DNA of 64,000 bases, from NCBI RefSeq assembly GCF_004349135.1, contig NZ_SMFN01000015.1, positions 33,255 through 97,254 on the forward strand. The letters are read 5' to 3'. How positions within the stretch are numbered: position 1 is the first letter of the stretch; each line of letters begins with the position of its first letter. A model generated the notes under the pieces. It did no database searches. It saw only the letters and a list, made by a program, of their open reading frames with translations, and was not told where the DNA came from. Made by a program: the position numbers and the translations under genes. Positions 7,773 through 16,342 of the stretch are shown here, one piece after another. Source of the DNA: Flavobacterium sandaracinum (GTDB lineage: Bacteria > Bacteroidota > Bacteroidia > Flavobacteriales > Flavobacteriaceae).

Positions 7773-9326
7773 ATGTACAGCGTGAATAAAGAATTAATCA
7801 TCCGATCTAGTTCTGAAGCCGTAGATTTTGCCTTATTAAAAGATGGAAAACTAATTGAATTACACAAAGAAGAGGAGAAAAGCAACTTCCAAGTTGGTGA
7901 TATTTTTATTGCCAAAATTAGGAAACCTGTTGCAGGACTTAATGCTGCTTTTGTGAATGTTGGCTTTGAAAAAGATGCCTTTTTACATTATCATGATTTA
8001 GGACCTAACTTAGCTTCCCAACTGAAATTCATAAAACTTGTAAGCGCAGGTAAATTAAAAGATTTCTCCCTAAAAACCTTTCAGTTTGAAAAAGAAATAG
8101 ACAAAGATGGGACCATTACTGATGTTTTGAGTTCCAATCAATCTGTTTTAGTACAAGTCGTCAAAGAACCTATATCTACAAAGGGACCAAGAATTAGCGC
8201 TGAGCTTTCTCTTGCCGGAAGATTTATAGTTTTGGTTCCGTTTTCTGACCGCGTTTCTATTTCACAAAAAATAGAAGACAAAAAAGAGAAAGAACGCTTG
8301 AAACGATTAGTACAATCCATCAAACCAAAAGGATTTGGTGTTATTGTTCGCACAGTAGCCGAAGGCAAAAATACAGCCGAATTAGAAAAAGATTTGCAGA
8401 ACCTGCTCAGCAGATGGACTGCAATGTGTAAAAAATTACCAACTGCTCATCATCCGTCTAAAGTATTAGGAGAACTCAACAGAGCCTCTTCGATATTAAG
8501 AGATGTATTCAACGATACCTTCAGCGGTATTCAGATTGATGACGAAGAGTTGTACAACCAAACAAAGGATTATTTGCAAGAAATTGCACCATCCAAACAA
8601 TCAATCGTTAAGTTTTATCAATCAAAAGACACACCTATTTTTGAGAAATACAACATAGAGAGACAAATCAAAACATCTTTTGGAAAAACAGTATCCATGA
8701 GTAAAGGGGCATATCTTATTATCGAGCATACTGAAGCTTTGCATGTCATCGACGTGAATAGCGGAAACCGTTCTAATAAAGCCACCAACCAGGAAGATAC
8801 AGCCATGGAAGTCAATATGATTGCAGCTGCCGAAATCGCAAGACAATTACGTCTTCGAGATATGGGCGGAATCATTGTAGTTGATTTTATCGATATGTCA
8901 AATCCTGAAAATCGCAAAGTGTTGTTCGATTTCTTGAAAGAAGAAATGAGCGATGATAAAGCAAAACATAAGATCTTACCTCCTAGTAAGTTTGGATTAG
9001 TCCAAATTACACGTCAAAGAGTAAGACCTGAAGTTAATATTAAAACTAGAGAAGAAGATCCAAACAATGAAAGTGGCGAAATTGAAGCGCCAATTCAAAT
9101 CATTGATAAAATCGCTTTTGATTTAGAACGAATTTTAAAAATCCATAAACATGTTGTGCTTAATGTACATCCATTTGTGGCTGCATACCTCAGTAAAGGT
9201 TTTCCATCATTACGTTCAAAATGGTTTCTTGAACATAAGAAATGGGTGAAAATCATACCTCGTGACGCTTACACGTATTTAGAGTATCATTTCTATGATA
9301 AAAAAGGAAATGCTATTTTAGAATAA
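7773..9326 (+). CDS. rng: Ribonuclease E/G family endoribonuclease
   Basis: This 517-residue protein has the RNase G layout: a short N-terminal strand region, an S1-like RNA-binding domain (about residues 36-125, containing GDIFIAKIRKPVAGLNAAFVNVG), a 5'-sensor and RNase-H-like region, and the DNase-I-like catalytic domain with the Mg ligands in VIDVNSGNR and VVDFIDMSNPENRK. It cleaves 5'-monophosphorylated RNA in mRNA decay and rRNA maturation. The zinc-link motif CPxC of E. coli RNase E and G is absent: the equivalent place reads ITRQRVRPEVNIKTRE. The protein also lacks the long C-terminal scaffold of RNase E. It follows the HU cluster and ends with its own terminator. Confidence 0.92.
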   Translation: MYSVNKELIIRSSSEAVDFALLKDGKLIELHKEEEKSNFQVGDIFIAKIRKPVAGLNAAFVNVGFEKDAFLHYHDLGPNLASQLKFIKLVSAGKLKDFSLKTFQFEKEIDKDGTITDVLSSNQSVLVQVVKEPISTKGPRISAELSLAGRFIVLVPFSDRVSISQKIEDKKEKERLKRLVQSIKPKGFGVIVRTVAEGKNTAELEKDLQNLLSRWTAMCKKLPTAHHPSKVLGELNRASSILRDVFNDTFSGIQIDDEELYNQTKDYLQEIAPSKQSIVKFYQSKDTPIFEKYNIERQIKTSFGKTVSMSKGAYLIIEHTEALHVIDVNSGNRSNKATNQEDTAMEVNMIAAAEIARQLRLRDMGGIIVVDFIDMSNPENRKVLFDFLKEEMSDDKAKHKILPPSKFGLVQITRQRVRPEVNIKTREEDPNNESGEIEAPIQIIDKIAFDLERILKIHKHVVLNVHPFVAAYLSKGFPSLRSKWFLEHKKWVKIIPRDAYTYLEYHFYDKKGNAILE

Positions 9327-9330
9327 TTTA

Positions 9331-9364
9331 AAAAACTCCTCAAGAAATTGGGGAGTTTTTTTTT
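9331..9364 (+). terminator. Terminator of the RNase E/G gene
   Basis: AAAAACTCC / GGAGTTTTT stem starting 5 bases after the stop codon, followed by a T run. Confidence 0.85.
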
Positions 9365-10264
9365 GCTCTTTTTTAAACAGATAGTCTTTTTTTTAGGAGC
9401 TATTTCCAGCTTTACACTACAATCTTTTTATTTTTATGTCAAAAATAAAAAGGATTTTCGCTTCAATCTGGGCTAGGGGATTTCTGTTTAAAATAATAAT
9501 ATTTGTATTAACTCAGACATAAAATAACTTGAAAATAAAGGAGCTACTGTTGTTATCAAAAATCTATTAAACAAACTTAAATTTCAACAAAAATTCATCC
9601 TAAGACACACTGATTTTAACAATTAGATAGTTGTCATGAGGCTTGCAGAATTAATAAGGACAATAAAAAAGACAATGGTACTTGACACTATGATTAAAAA
9701 AATTTAGTAGTGTTTGGACCGTATTATTTCTCGGAGCAGTTTGAGGAATTGTACGGTTGTTTATTATTTTAAATAGTTGTTTTAGTGTAAATGTCAAATT
9801 TCATAAATTTAATTCTATCACGTATTAAACATAAATAACAGTTGGTATACTTTGCAGCTGGTAATATTTTTTTGAGTACTGTGCGAATAAAAATAGATAA
9901 TCGAAGTGTTATTTTAAATTATCGCCTCTTTTTCTTTGTACGTTGAGCAGTTGTGGATTTAATGACTTAGTCTGCAAAACAAGTGCGGATTACTTAGGTG
10001 TATTTTAATTTGTAATTATAAAAGCGGAACTATAATACAAGAGGAAAAAGGTCAGCTACAGTTAATTAAAATTCAAAGTAAAGTACTCAAAATCGATAAA
10101 TTAAGTGTGGCAATAAAGAATTGGTAAGCCTTAGTGAGACAGTTTTTGCGTGACTACTTATTAAAAACTAGTCTTTTCAATGCCATTTACGGCTTTATCT
10201 ATAGAGAAAAGATTTTTTAATATGACAGAGAGCAATCTATTATTTGATTAAGTCAAAATAGCAT
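9365..10264. other. 0.9 kb non-coding stretch between convergent genes
   Basis: No frame of credible length or composition was found on either strand. The stretch contains one structured repeat copy (9396-9475, listed separately). The rest is AT-rich and looks like decayed DNA; one stop-free frame without an ATG (about 9966-10125, plus strand, ending AIKNW) is not convincing. A very good terminator closes the region at 10265-10304, which raises the possibility of an unrecognised transcript. Confidence 0.5.
9396..9475 (-). repeat. Structured repeat, copy 1 (flavo-1-like)
   Basis: Read on the minus strand, this element begins TAGCCCAGATTGAAGCG, continues ATCCTTTTT into a hairpin (TATTTTTGAC.. 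at 9424-9453), and ends AAAGCTGGAAATAGCTCC. The same flanks (AGCCC.GAT.G.AGCG ... AGCTGGAAT.GCTCC) enclose a different hairpin in the copy at 56882-56966. Conserved flanks with a variable central stem suggest a structured RNA or REP-like element; the pattern recalls the flavo-1 RNA motif of Flavobacteria. Confidence 0.6.
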
Positions 10265-10304
10265 AAGTCCCGCTCTAATTCAAATCAGAGCGGGACTTTT
10301 TTAT
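10265..10304. terminator. Strong terminator between the non-coding stretch and rpe
   Basis: A perfect 12-bp stem AAGTCCCGCTCT / AGAGCGGGACTT with a 10-base loop. The T tract (TTTTTTATT) is on the plus-strand side, although rpe on the minus strand may also use it. Confidence 0.85.
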
Positions 10305-10319
10305 TGTAAATTAGTCTTT

Positions 10320-10982
10320 CTAGAAACTAGTTAGAGTCTTTAAATCTTGTATCGTTTGTGTTGGATTCTCTGCCTTAAAGACAAAGCTACCTGCTACTAG
10401 AACGTCTGCTCCCGCTTCTACAAGTTGCTTTGCATTTTTGTTAGTTACACCACCGTCAACTTCAATTAATGTCGACGCTCCTTTTCTAGTGATTAAAGCT
10501 TTTAGCTTTTCAACCTTAGCATAGGTGTTTTCAATAAAGGATTGTCCTCCAAAACCTGGATTTACGCTCATAATACAAACTAGGTCAATATCGTTGATAA
10601 CGTCTTCTAACAGGTCAATATTAGTATGAGGGTTTATGGCTACTCCAGCTTTCATCCCTTCAGATTTAATCGCTTGTAGCGTTCTGTGAAGATGTGTGCA
10701 TGCTTCATAGTGTACGCTTAGTATGTTAGCGCCTAAATCAGCAAAAGTTTTGATATAACGATCTGGATCTACAATCATTAAATGTACATCGATTGTTTTT
10801 TTTGCATGTTTGTTGATCGCTTCTAGAACTGGCATACCATAAGAAATGTTAGGAACAAAAACGCCATCCATGATGTCAATATGAAACCAATCAGCTTGGC
10901 TGTTGTTGATCATTTCGATGTCGCGTTGTAGGTTTCCAAAATCGGCGGCCAGTACGGATGGAGCAATAAGTGTATTTTTCAT
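10320..10982 (-). CDS. rpe: Ribulose-phosphate 3-epimerase
   Basis: This 220-residue TIM-barrel enzyme interconverts ribulose 5-phosphate and xylulose 5-phosphate in the pentose phosphate pathway. Motifs in order: IAPSVLAADFGNL at the N-terminus, WFHIDIMDGVFVPN with the metal-binding His and Asp, VHLMIVDP, SVHYEA, the CIMSVNPGFGGQSF loop, and IEVDGGVTNKNAKQLVEAG with the catalytic Asp and phosphate site. The length is typical of the family. It lies on the minus strand after rpoD but is separated from it by 636 bases holding hairpins, so it probably has its own promoter. Confidence 0.97.
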   Translation of the reverse strand: MKNTLIAPSVLAADFGNLQRDIEMINNSQADWFHIDIMDGVFVPNISYGMPVLEAINKHAKKTIDVHLMIVDPDRYIKTFADLGANILSVHYEACTHLHRTLQAIKSEGMKAGVAINPHTNIDLLEDVINDIDLVCIMSVNPGFGGQSFIENTYAKVEKLKALITRKGASTLIEVDGGVTNKNAKQLVEAGADVLVAGSFVFKAENPTQTIQDLKTLTSF

Positions 10983-10995
10983 TGTGTAGTTGTTT

Positions 10996-11066
10996 AATCT
11001 GAATTTATTTCAGATTCTTAAGTTGTTGTTTGTACAAAAGTAGTTTTTTTTGCAGCAATTGGCGAA
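10996..11066 (-). promoter_or_regulatory. Putative rpe promoter and leader hairpin
   Basis: On the minus strand, TACTTTTG at 11035-11042 fits the -7 box, with a TTTCG about 20 bases upstream (11063-11067) as a weak -33 box. The leader then carries an 8-bp perfect hairpin (AATCTGAA / TTCAGATT, 10996-11016) just before the start codon. Confidence 0.45.
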
Positions 11067-11209
11067 AGTTTTTTTGGGATGAAATTCGTATTTAATTCTG
11101 TAATTTGCGTAAGGGATTGAAGTGGAAATCCTTTTTATTTTTTTTAATAAAAAGATTGTAACGAAAAGCCCGACCCGAAGTTTTTACGGAGGGTTACGCC
11201 ATATTGGTT

Positions 11210-11242
11210 AAAAGTGAAAAGTGAAAAGTGAAAAGTGAAAAG
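11210..11242. repeat. Short tandem repeat, 7-bp unit AAAAGTG
   Basis: Four full copies and one partial copy of AAAAGTG in tandem, inside the non-coding space between rpoD and rpe. A microsatellite of this type can vary in copy number between strains. Confidence 0.85.
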
Positions 11243-11348
11243 AATTGAGATAGAAAAAATAGTACTTCAAACTTGATATTGAAAGCGGAATAGAGCGAAG
11301 CTAATCACTAGAGCAAAGTTTCGACTGACTAGTTTTTTATAAAAAACT

Positions 11349-11494
11349 AAAACCTCGGATACCCGAGAGCTTTGCTCGAACAGACTGAGGTTTTGTTGAT
11401 AAAAATAAAACCTCGGATACCCGAGAGCTTTGCTCGAACAGACTGAGGTTTTATTGATAAAAATAAAACCTCGGTAATCAGCCGAGGTTTCAAT
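11349..11494 (-). repeat. Tandem array of terminator-like hairpins (58-bp period)
   Basis: Two nearly identical units start at 11349 and 11407, and a shortened third at 11465; the spacing is exactly 58 bases. Each full unit is a hairpin within a hairpin: outer stem AAAACCTC / GAGGTTTT, inner stem CGAG / CTCG with AGCTTTG in the loop. The third unit is the simple stem AAACCTCGG / CCGAGGTTT. The array lies 125 bases beyond the rpoD stop codon, so on the minus strand it can act as serial terminators. The rest of 11243-11348 and 11495-11618 holds further partial hairpins and ACTTTAGAC-like words. Confidence 0.8.
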
Positions 11495-11618
11495 CATCAA
11501 TCAAAAAACGAACAGTTAATCAGACCGTCGTTACTTTTATTAGTCCTAAAGTTTAAAAGTCTAAGGTTATAAAGTACGCTGACTTTAAAACTTTAGACTT
11601 TATGACTTTAGACTATTT

Positions 11619-12482
11619 TTATCCTAAATAAGTTTTTAATATTTTACTTCTAGAAGTATGTTTTAATCTTCGGATTGCTTTTTCCTTGATTTGACGTACA
11701 CGCTCCCGAGTTAGGTCGAAAGTTTCTCCAATTTCTTCTAAAGTCATCGGGTGTTGATCGCCAAGACCAAAGTACAAACGAACTACATCAGCTTCTCTGG
11801 GAGTCAATGTCTCTAAGGAACGCTCGATTTCAGTACGCAATGATTCGTGAATTAATTCTCTGTCTGGATTTGGAGATTCACCGGAACGTAAAACGTCATA
11901 AAGGTTAGAATCTTCTCCTTCTACAAGAGGTGCATCCATGGATAAGTGACGACCAGAGTTTTTCATAGACTCTTTTACGTCATTAACGGTCATGTCTAGT
12001 TCTTTTGCAATTTCCTCAGCAGATGGTGGACGTTCATTAGATTGCTCTAATAAGGCATACATTTTGTTGATTTTATTGATAGAACCAATTTTATTTAAAG
12101 GCAAACGAACGATACGAGATTGCTCAGCCAATGCTTGAAGTATCGATTGACGAATCCACCAAACGGCATACGAGATGAATTTGAAACCACGTGTTTCATC
12201 AAAACGTTGTGCGGCTTTGATCAATCCTAAATTTCCCTCGTTAATTAAATCAGGAAGTGTAAGTCCTTGATTTTGGTATTGTTTTGCTACCGAGACAACA
12301 AAACGTAAATTGGCTTTTGTTAATTTTTCTAGTGCCTTTTGATCCCCAGCTTTAATCTTTTGTGCTAATTCTACTTCTTCGTCAGCGGTAATAAGGTCAA
12401 CTTTACCAATTTCTTGTAAATATTTGTCTAATGATGCAGTTTCACGATTCGTTACCTGCTTGGTGATTTTAAGTTGTCTCAT
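11619..12482 (-). CDS. rpoD: Primary sigma factor RpoD/SigA (Bacteroidota type)
   Basis: This 287-residue protein is the short housekeeping sigma-70 factor of Bacteroidota, which lacks the long region 1.1 and non-conserved region of E. coli RpoD. Region 1.2 is [17 protein letters not shown], region 2 spans [12 protein letters not shown] through [13 protein letters not shown] (core binding and -10 recognition), region 3 follows, and region 4 ends in [19 protein letters not shown] (-35 helix-turn-helix). It directs RNA polymerase to promoters of the TTG-N20-TAnnTTTG form seen in this window. An unusually good Shine-Dalgarno-like AGGAGA sits 7 bases before the ATG (12490-12495, minus strand). 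Confidence 0.96.
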   Translation of the reverse strand: MRQLKITKQVTNRETASLDKYLQEIGKVDLITADEEVELAQKIKAGDQKALEKLTKANLRFVVSVAKQYQNQGLTLPDLINEGNLGLIKAAQRFDETRGFKFISYAVWWIRQSILQALAEQSRIVRLPLNKIGSINKINKMYALLEQSNERPPSAEEIAKELDMTVNDVKESMKNSGRHLSMDAPLVEGEDSNLYDVLRSGESPNPDRELIHESLRTEIERSLETLTPREADVVRLYFGLGDQHPMTLEEIGETFDLTRERVRQIKEKAIRRLKHTSRSKILKTYLG

Positions 12483-12594
12483 GTTTGTGTCTCCTCAATT
12501 TTTAAGTGTACAAATGGTTATACGTAAGGAGTTGCGAAAAAGTTACACTATTTCGAAAAGTTTTTTTCATTTTAGTATTTTGAGATTCTACATA

Positions 12595-12701
12595 TGGGCA
12601 TTGCCTTCGGCCCGGCTATCCGCACTCGCTTTATTGTTCCGCTGCGCTTCACAATAAGAGCTCAAACAGTTGCTTCTATCCCTAATGCGGTCTATTGCCC
12701 A
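12595..12701. repeat. Structured intergenic element with terminal inverted repeats
   Basis: The element is bounded by TGGGCA (12595-12600) and TGCCCA (12696-12701) and contains the hairpin TTATTGT / ACAATAA (12631-12657) around the loop TCCGCTGCGCTTC. It is clearly more GC-rich than its surroundings. From memory, blocks with GGCCCGGCTATCCGC, TTCCGCTGCGCTTCAC and CTATCCCTAATGCGG recur between genes in Flavobacterium genomes, so I take it as a dispersed repeat. No gene was found in 12496-12778. Confidence 0.55.
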
Positions 12702-12778
12702 AAAGAGGTTTTAGTTTCAATTATTATAAAATTTTTGAAACTTTAGAAAAACGCAAATCTTAGGAGGAAACAGAAATT

Positions 12779-13405
12779 TTATTTTAAAAATCCTTGTTGT
12801 CTAATATCTTTATGATAGGCAACAATATTTTCAGGAACTTCACCATTTAGTAACCAGTTTACATCTAAACCATTATTAATTGCAGTTTTCATTAATAAAG
12901 AATTGTTGCTTATTAATACGCCAAGCTTTTCTAAATCCTCTTTCAAGTCTAAGAAATAATCTTCGTCAATTGCTTTTATCAAGATCAAAATTTTAAAAGC
13001 TCTTGCAATTACATAGATGCACATGGTATAAGCCTTTCTATAACTCTGACTCTGAATTCTTTCATTGTTCAGCAGGAGGAGGTGGTTGAGCATTTTGATA
13101 TTTAAACTTATTTCGCCAAACTTGTCTTTGGTGATTTTCACGTGTTCACTTATGTCGCCGCTAACGTATCGCGTGTCTTGAAGTAAATACCCAACAGAAT
13201 AAAAATGCTCCGTAAAATAATTAATTTTTTTAAGCATGGCTTTTTCAAAGGCAATTCTTTTATCCTCCACCGTTTCTGTATCTACCAGTTCAAAATGGAG
13301 TCTATTGGCAAGATCTAGATCTCTTTTTAAAAGCCTAAAGATTAATTTGTCCTTTTCAGCGCTGGGTAACTCTTGTATCGCTTTTTTAAATTCTTTGGTA
13401 AACAT
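12779..13405 (-). CDS. Uncharacterised cytoplasmic protein between pnp and rpoD
   Basis: This 208-residue protein is not assigned to a family. It has no signal peptide or membrane segment and is predicted to be largely alpha-helical. The N-terminus (FTKEFKKAIQELPSAEKDKLIFRLLKRD) looks like an amphipathic helix pair, the middle holds LNIKMLNHLLLLNNERIQ, and the C-terminus is DINWLLNGE-like (DVNWLLNGEVPENIV). The length and base use are like those of its neighbours, so it looks like a real and long-resident gene. It lies between the pnp terminator and rpoD on the same strand; a link to RNA metabolism would be a guess from position only. Confidence 0.75.
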   Translation of the reverse strand: MFTKEFKKAIQELPSAEKDKLIFRLLKRDLDLANRLHFELVDTETVEDKRIAFEKAMLKKINYFTEHFYSVGYLLQDTRYVSGDISEHVKITKDKFGEISLNIKMLNHLLLLNNERIQSQSYRKAYTMCIYVIARAFKILILIKAIDEDYFLDLKEDLEKLGVLISNNSLLMKTAINNGLDVNWLLNGEVPENIVAYHKDIRQQGFLK

Positions 13406-13511
13406 ATTTTACAAGTTAGATATGTAAATATAATAATTTATGCTATAATGAATAATGGCACTTTAATTTATAAATTAAAATATCGAGCAAGCGTTGGCAG
13501 AATAAAAAACG

Positions 13512-13545
13512 AAAACCCCAATTCAATTGAATGAATTGGGGCTTT
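13512..13545 (-). terminator. Terminator of pnp
   Basis: A perfect 10-bp CCCCAATTCA / TGAATTGGGG stem; on the minus strand it is followed by TTTTCGTTTTTTATT. Confidence 0.85.
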
Positions 13546-13578
13546 CTATAAATAAACCTTTAGTAAACTAAGATCTGA

Positions 13579-15720
13579 TTACTCTTTTCTTTCCTCGCGT
13601 GGAGGTCTTGGCATAAGTGCTTTTCTAGACACTTTTTCTTTTCTTGTTTTCGGATCCATACCTAAGTATTTCACTTGGAAAACATCGCCCATATTCACAA
13701 CGTCAGAAACATTTTCAGTACGTTCCCATGCAAGCTCAGATACGTGAAGCAATACTTCATTTCCTGGAGCTTCTAGGTATTCAACTACTGCACCAAAATC
13801 TAACATTTTGATTACTTTCACTTCATACGATTCATTCATTTGAGGTTTGAAAGTGATGGACTTGATTTTAGCTAATACTGCTTCAATTCCAGCAGGATCT
13901 GTTCCTAAGATCTCGATTACACCTTCTTCTGTAGTTGGATCTTCATTGATAACAATTGTTGTTCCAGTAGTTTTTTGTAATTCTTGAATCACTTTTCCTC
14001 CAGGTCCAATCAATGCACCAATAAACGCATTAGGAATTCTTCTTGTAATAATTTTTGGAGCGTACACTTTAACGTCTTCTTTAGGTGATGCCAAAGTTTC
14101 GATTAATTTTCCAAGGATATGCAAACGACCATCACGAGCTTGCGCCAATGCTGCTTCCATAATCTCATATTTCAATCCATCAATTTTGATGTCCATTTGG
14201 CAAGCTGTAATTCCTTCAGCAGTTCCAGTTACTTTAAAGTCCATATCACCTAAGTGATCTTCGTCACCAAGGATATCGGACAATACCGCATAACGATCTC
14301 CATCAGTAATTAATCCCATTGCAATTCCAGAAACAGGACGAATCATTTGGATACCTGCATCCATCAATGCTAATGTTCCAGCACAAACAGTTGCCATAGA
14401 AGAAGAACCGTTAGATTCTAATACTTCAGAAACCACACGGATTGTGTAAGGACAATCAGTAGGAATCATGTTTTTCAACGCTCTTTGCGCTAAGTTTCCG
14501 TGACCTACTTCTCTTCTTGAAGTTCCTCTTAAAGGACGAGCTTCACCAGTTGAGAAAGGAGGGAAGTTATAGTGTAAGTAGAATTTTTCTTCACCTTGTT
14601 GAGATGGAGAGTCAATTTGGTTTGCTTCTCTAGAAGTTCCTAAAGTGGCTGTTGCCAAGGCTTGAGTTTCTCCACGTGTAAACAATGCAGATCCGTGTAC
14701 CGATGGAAGGTAATCTACTTCACACCAGATATCTCTAATTTCTGTAGTTTTTCTCCCGTCTAAACGTGTTCCTAAATCTAGGGTTACGTTACGAACGGCT
14801 TCTTTGTTTGTTTTGTAAAAATATTTAGAAACTAAATCGCCATTTTCAGCTAATTCTTCTTCTGTAAATAATGTTTTTACTTCTTCTTTTACTTCTGCAA
14901 ATGCAGCGGTGCGTTCTTGTTTAGAAGAACCTTTGCTAGCAATAGCGTAGATTTTATCGTAAGATGCGTCTTTTACCTTTGTGTAAATAGTTTCATCTTC
15001 TCTTTCTCCTTCGTAAGTACGAGTTTCTTTTTTACCAAAAGCAGCTTGTAAACGCAGTTGAGCAGCAATTTGATTTTTGATGTGTTCGTGAGCAAATTTA
15101 ATTGCTTCCAACATTTCAGCTTCTGAAATCTCTTTCATTTCACCTTCTACCATGGCGATAGAATCCATAGACGCACCAATCATCATGTCGATATCTGATA
15201 CTTCTAATTGAGCACGAGATGGGTTGATGATGAATTTTCCATCAACTCTACCAACTCTAGCCTCAGAAATTAATGTTTCGAAAGGAATGTCAGACAAAGC
15301 TAAAGCTGCTGATGCTGCTAAACCTGCTAATGCGTCTGGCATTACATCATCGTCATGAGACATTAATTGAATCATCACCTGAACTTCAGCGTGGTAATCA
15401 TCTGGGAAAAGCGGACGCAATACACGGTCAACTAGACGCATGGTTAGTACTTCGTTATCACTTGGTCTTGCTTCTCTTTTAAAGAAACCACCAGGAAAAC
15501 GTCCTGCTGCAGCAAATTTCTCACGATAATCTACCGTAAGCGGAAGAAAATCGATACCAGGACTTGCTTTTCTTGAAGACACTACTGTTCCTAAAATAAC
15601 AGTTTTGCCTATTCTTACTACTACAGATCCATCCGCTTGTTTGGCTAAACGACCTGTCTCGATTGTGATGTTTCTGCCATCACCTAAATCGATACTTTCT
15701 ACAAATAATTGTGGAATCAT
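13579..15720 (-). CDS. pnp: Polynucleotide phosphorylase
   Basis: This 713-residue 3'-5' exoribonuclease degrades RNA with phosphate. The domains are in the standard order: a first RNase-PH core ([35 protein letters not shown]), an alpha-helical linker, a second RNase-PH core with the phosphate-site residues ([47 protein letters not shown], and [16 protein letters not shown] with the metal-binding Asp residues), a KH domain with GPGG ([15 protein letters not shown]), and a C-terminal S1 domain ([16 protein letters not shown]). It is separated from rpsO by 235 bases on the same strand, the conserved rpsO-pnp arrangement. Confidence 0.98.
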   Translation of the reverse strand: MIPQLFVESIDLGDGRNITIETGRLAKQADGSVVVRIGKTVILGTVVSSRKASPGIDFLPLTVDYREKFAAAGRFPGGFFKREARPSDNEVLTMRLVDRVLRPLFPDDYHAEVQVMIQLMSHDDDVMPDALAGLAASAALALSDIPFETLISEARVGRVDGKFIINPSRAQLEVSDIDMMIGASMDSIAMVEGEMKEISEAEMLEAIKFAHEHIKNQIAAQLRLQAAFGKKETRTYEGEREDETIYTKVKDASYDKIYAIASKGSSKQERTAAFAEVKEEVKTLFTEEELAENGDLVSKYFYKTNKEAVRNVTLDLGTRLDGRKTTEIRDIWCEVDYLPSVHGSALFTRGETQALATATLGTSREANQIDSPSQQGEEKFYLHYNFPPFSTGEARPLRGTSRREVGHGNLAQRALKNMIPTDCPYTIRVVSEVLESNGSSSMATVCAGTLALMDAGIQMIRPVSGIAMGLITDGDRYAVLSDILGDEDHLGDMDFKVTGTAEGITACQMDIKIDGLKYEIMEAALAQARDGRLHILGKLIETLASPKEDVKVYAPKIITRRIPNAFIGALIGPGGKVIQELQKTTGTTIVINEDPTTEEGVIEILGTDPAGIEAVLAKIKSITFKPQMNESYEVKVIKMLDFGAVVEYLEAPGNEVLLHVSELAWERTENVSDVVNMGDVFQVKYLGMDPKTRKEKVSRKALMPRPPREERKE

Positions 15721-15923
15721 AAATTTAATTTATTAGTTAAACATGGGTTTTAGTTGTGTTGTAGTTGTTGTTTTGCGTAGTTAATGCCTAAAACCCAATG
15801 AAAAACAAACTTTTTTTATTTGTCCATACTAATTAGTAAAGACTTTATAGTATAATCTTAGTTCTAATCCCTTTTGTGTCAGGACCAAAATAGAACTTTT
15901 AGATTGTAAATTGTAAAATAAAA

Positions 15924-15950
15924 AAAGAGGCACTTTCGCACCTCTTTACT
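15924..15950 (-). terminator. Hairpin after rpsO
   Basis: A 7-bp AAAGAGG / CCTCTTT stem just after the rpsO stop; on the minus strand it is followed by a T-rich run. It may act as an attenuator between rpsO and pnp. Confidence 0.65.
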
Positions 15951-15955
15951 ATTGA

Positions 15956-16222
15956 TTATTTTCTGATATTCAATACTTTGATAATTTCACGGTATCTGTT
16001 GATTTCTGTTTTCTTCAAGTAATCCAACAAAGATCTTCTTTTACCTACAAGCAATACTAATGAACGCTCTGTGTTATAATCGTGACGATTTTTTTTCAAG
16101 TGCTCCGTTAAATGGCTAATTCTGAAAGTGAATAAAGCAATTTGAGCTTCTGATTTTCCAGTGTTTGTTTTTTCTCCGTGTTTAGCGAAGATTTCTTCTT
16201 TAATCTCTTTAGTTAAATACAT
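15956..16222 (-). CDS. rpsO: 30S ribosomal protein S15
   Basis: An 88-residue S15, the usual length. Recognisable are TGKSEAQIALFTFRISHLTEHLKKNRHDYNTERSL and VGKRRSLLDYLKKTEINRYREIIKVLNIRK, quoted here as separate stretches of the family signature that carry the 16S rRNA contact residues. It binds the central domain of 16S rRNA early in 30S assembly. It is followed by a hairpin and then pnp, the gene order known across bacteria. Confidence 0.98.
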   Translation of the reverse strand: MYLTKEIKEEIFAKHGEKTNTGKSEAQIALFTFRISHLTEHLKKNRHDYNTERSLVLLVGKRRSLLDYLKKTEINRYREIIKVLNIRK

Positions 16223-16342
16223 TCCAATATTTGTTTAATGATTTTTATGTATGCCACACATCTATTATATGACGGGTGCAAAAGTAATTAATAATTGTGA
16301 AATATGAGCCAACAAACCATGATTATTTTTATTTGGTTTTTT

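Noticed and set aside
9966..10125. Stop-free plus-strand frame of about 52 codons ending in AIKNW
   Set aside because: It has no ATG, GTG or TTG start in a sensible place, no recognisable domain, and a composition typical of AT-rich non-coding DNA.
11349..11494. CRISPR array
   Set aside because: The units are nearly identical over their whole length, with no unique spacers, and form terminator hairpins; no cas gene is in the window.
11267..11500. 77-codon minus-strand frame across the hairpin array
   Set aside because: Its peptide simply repeats because the DNA is a tandem hairpin array (GYPRFYFYQQN and similar); no independent evidence of coding.
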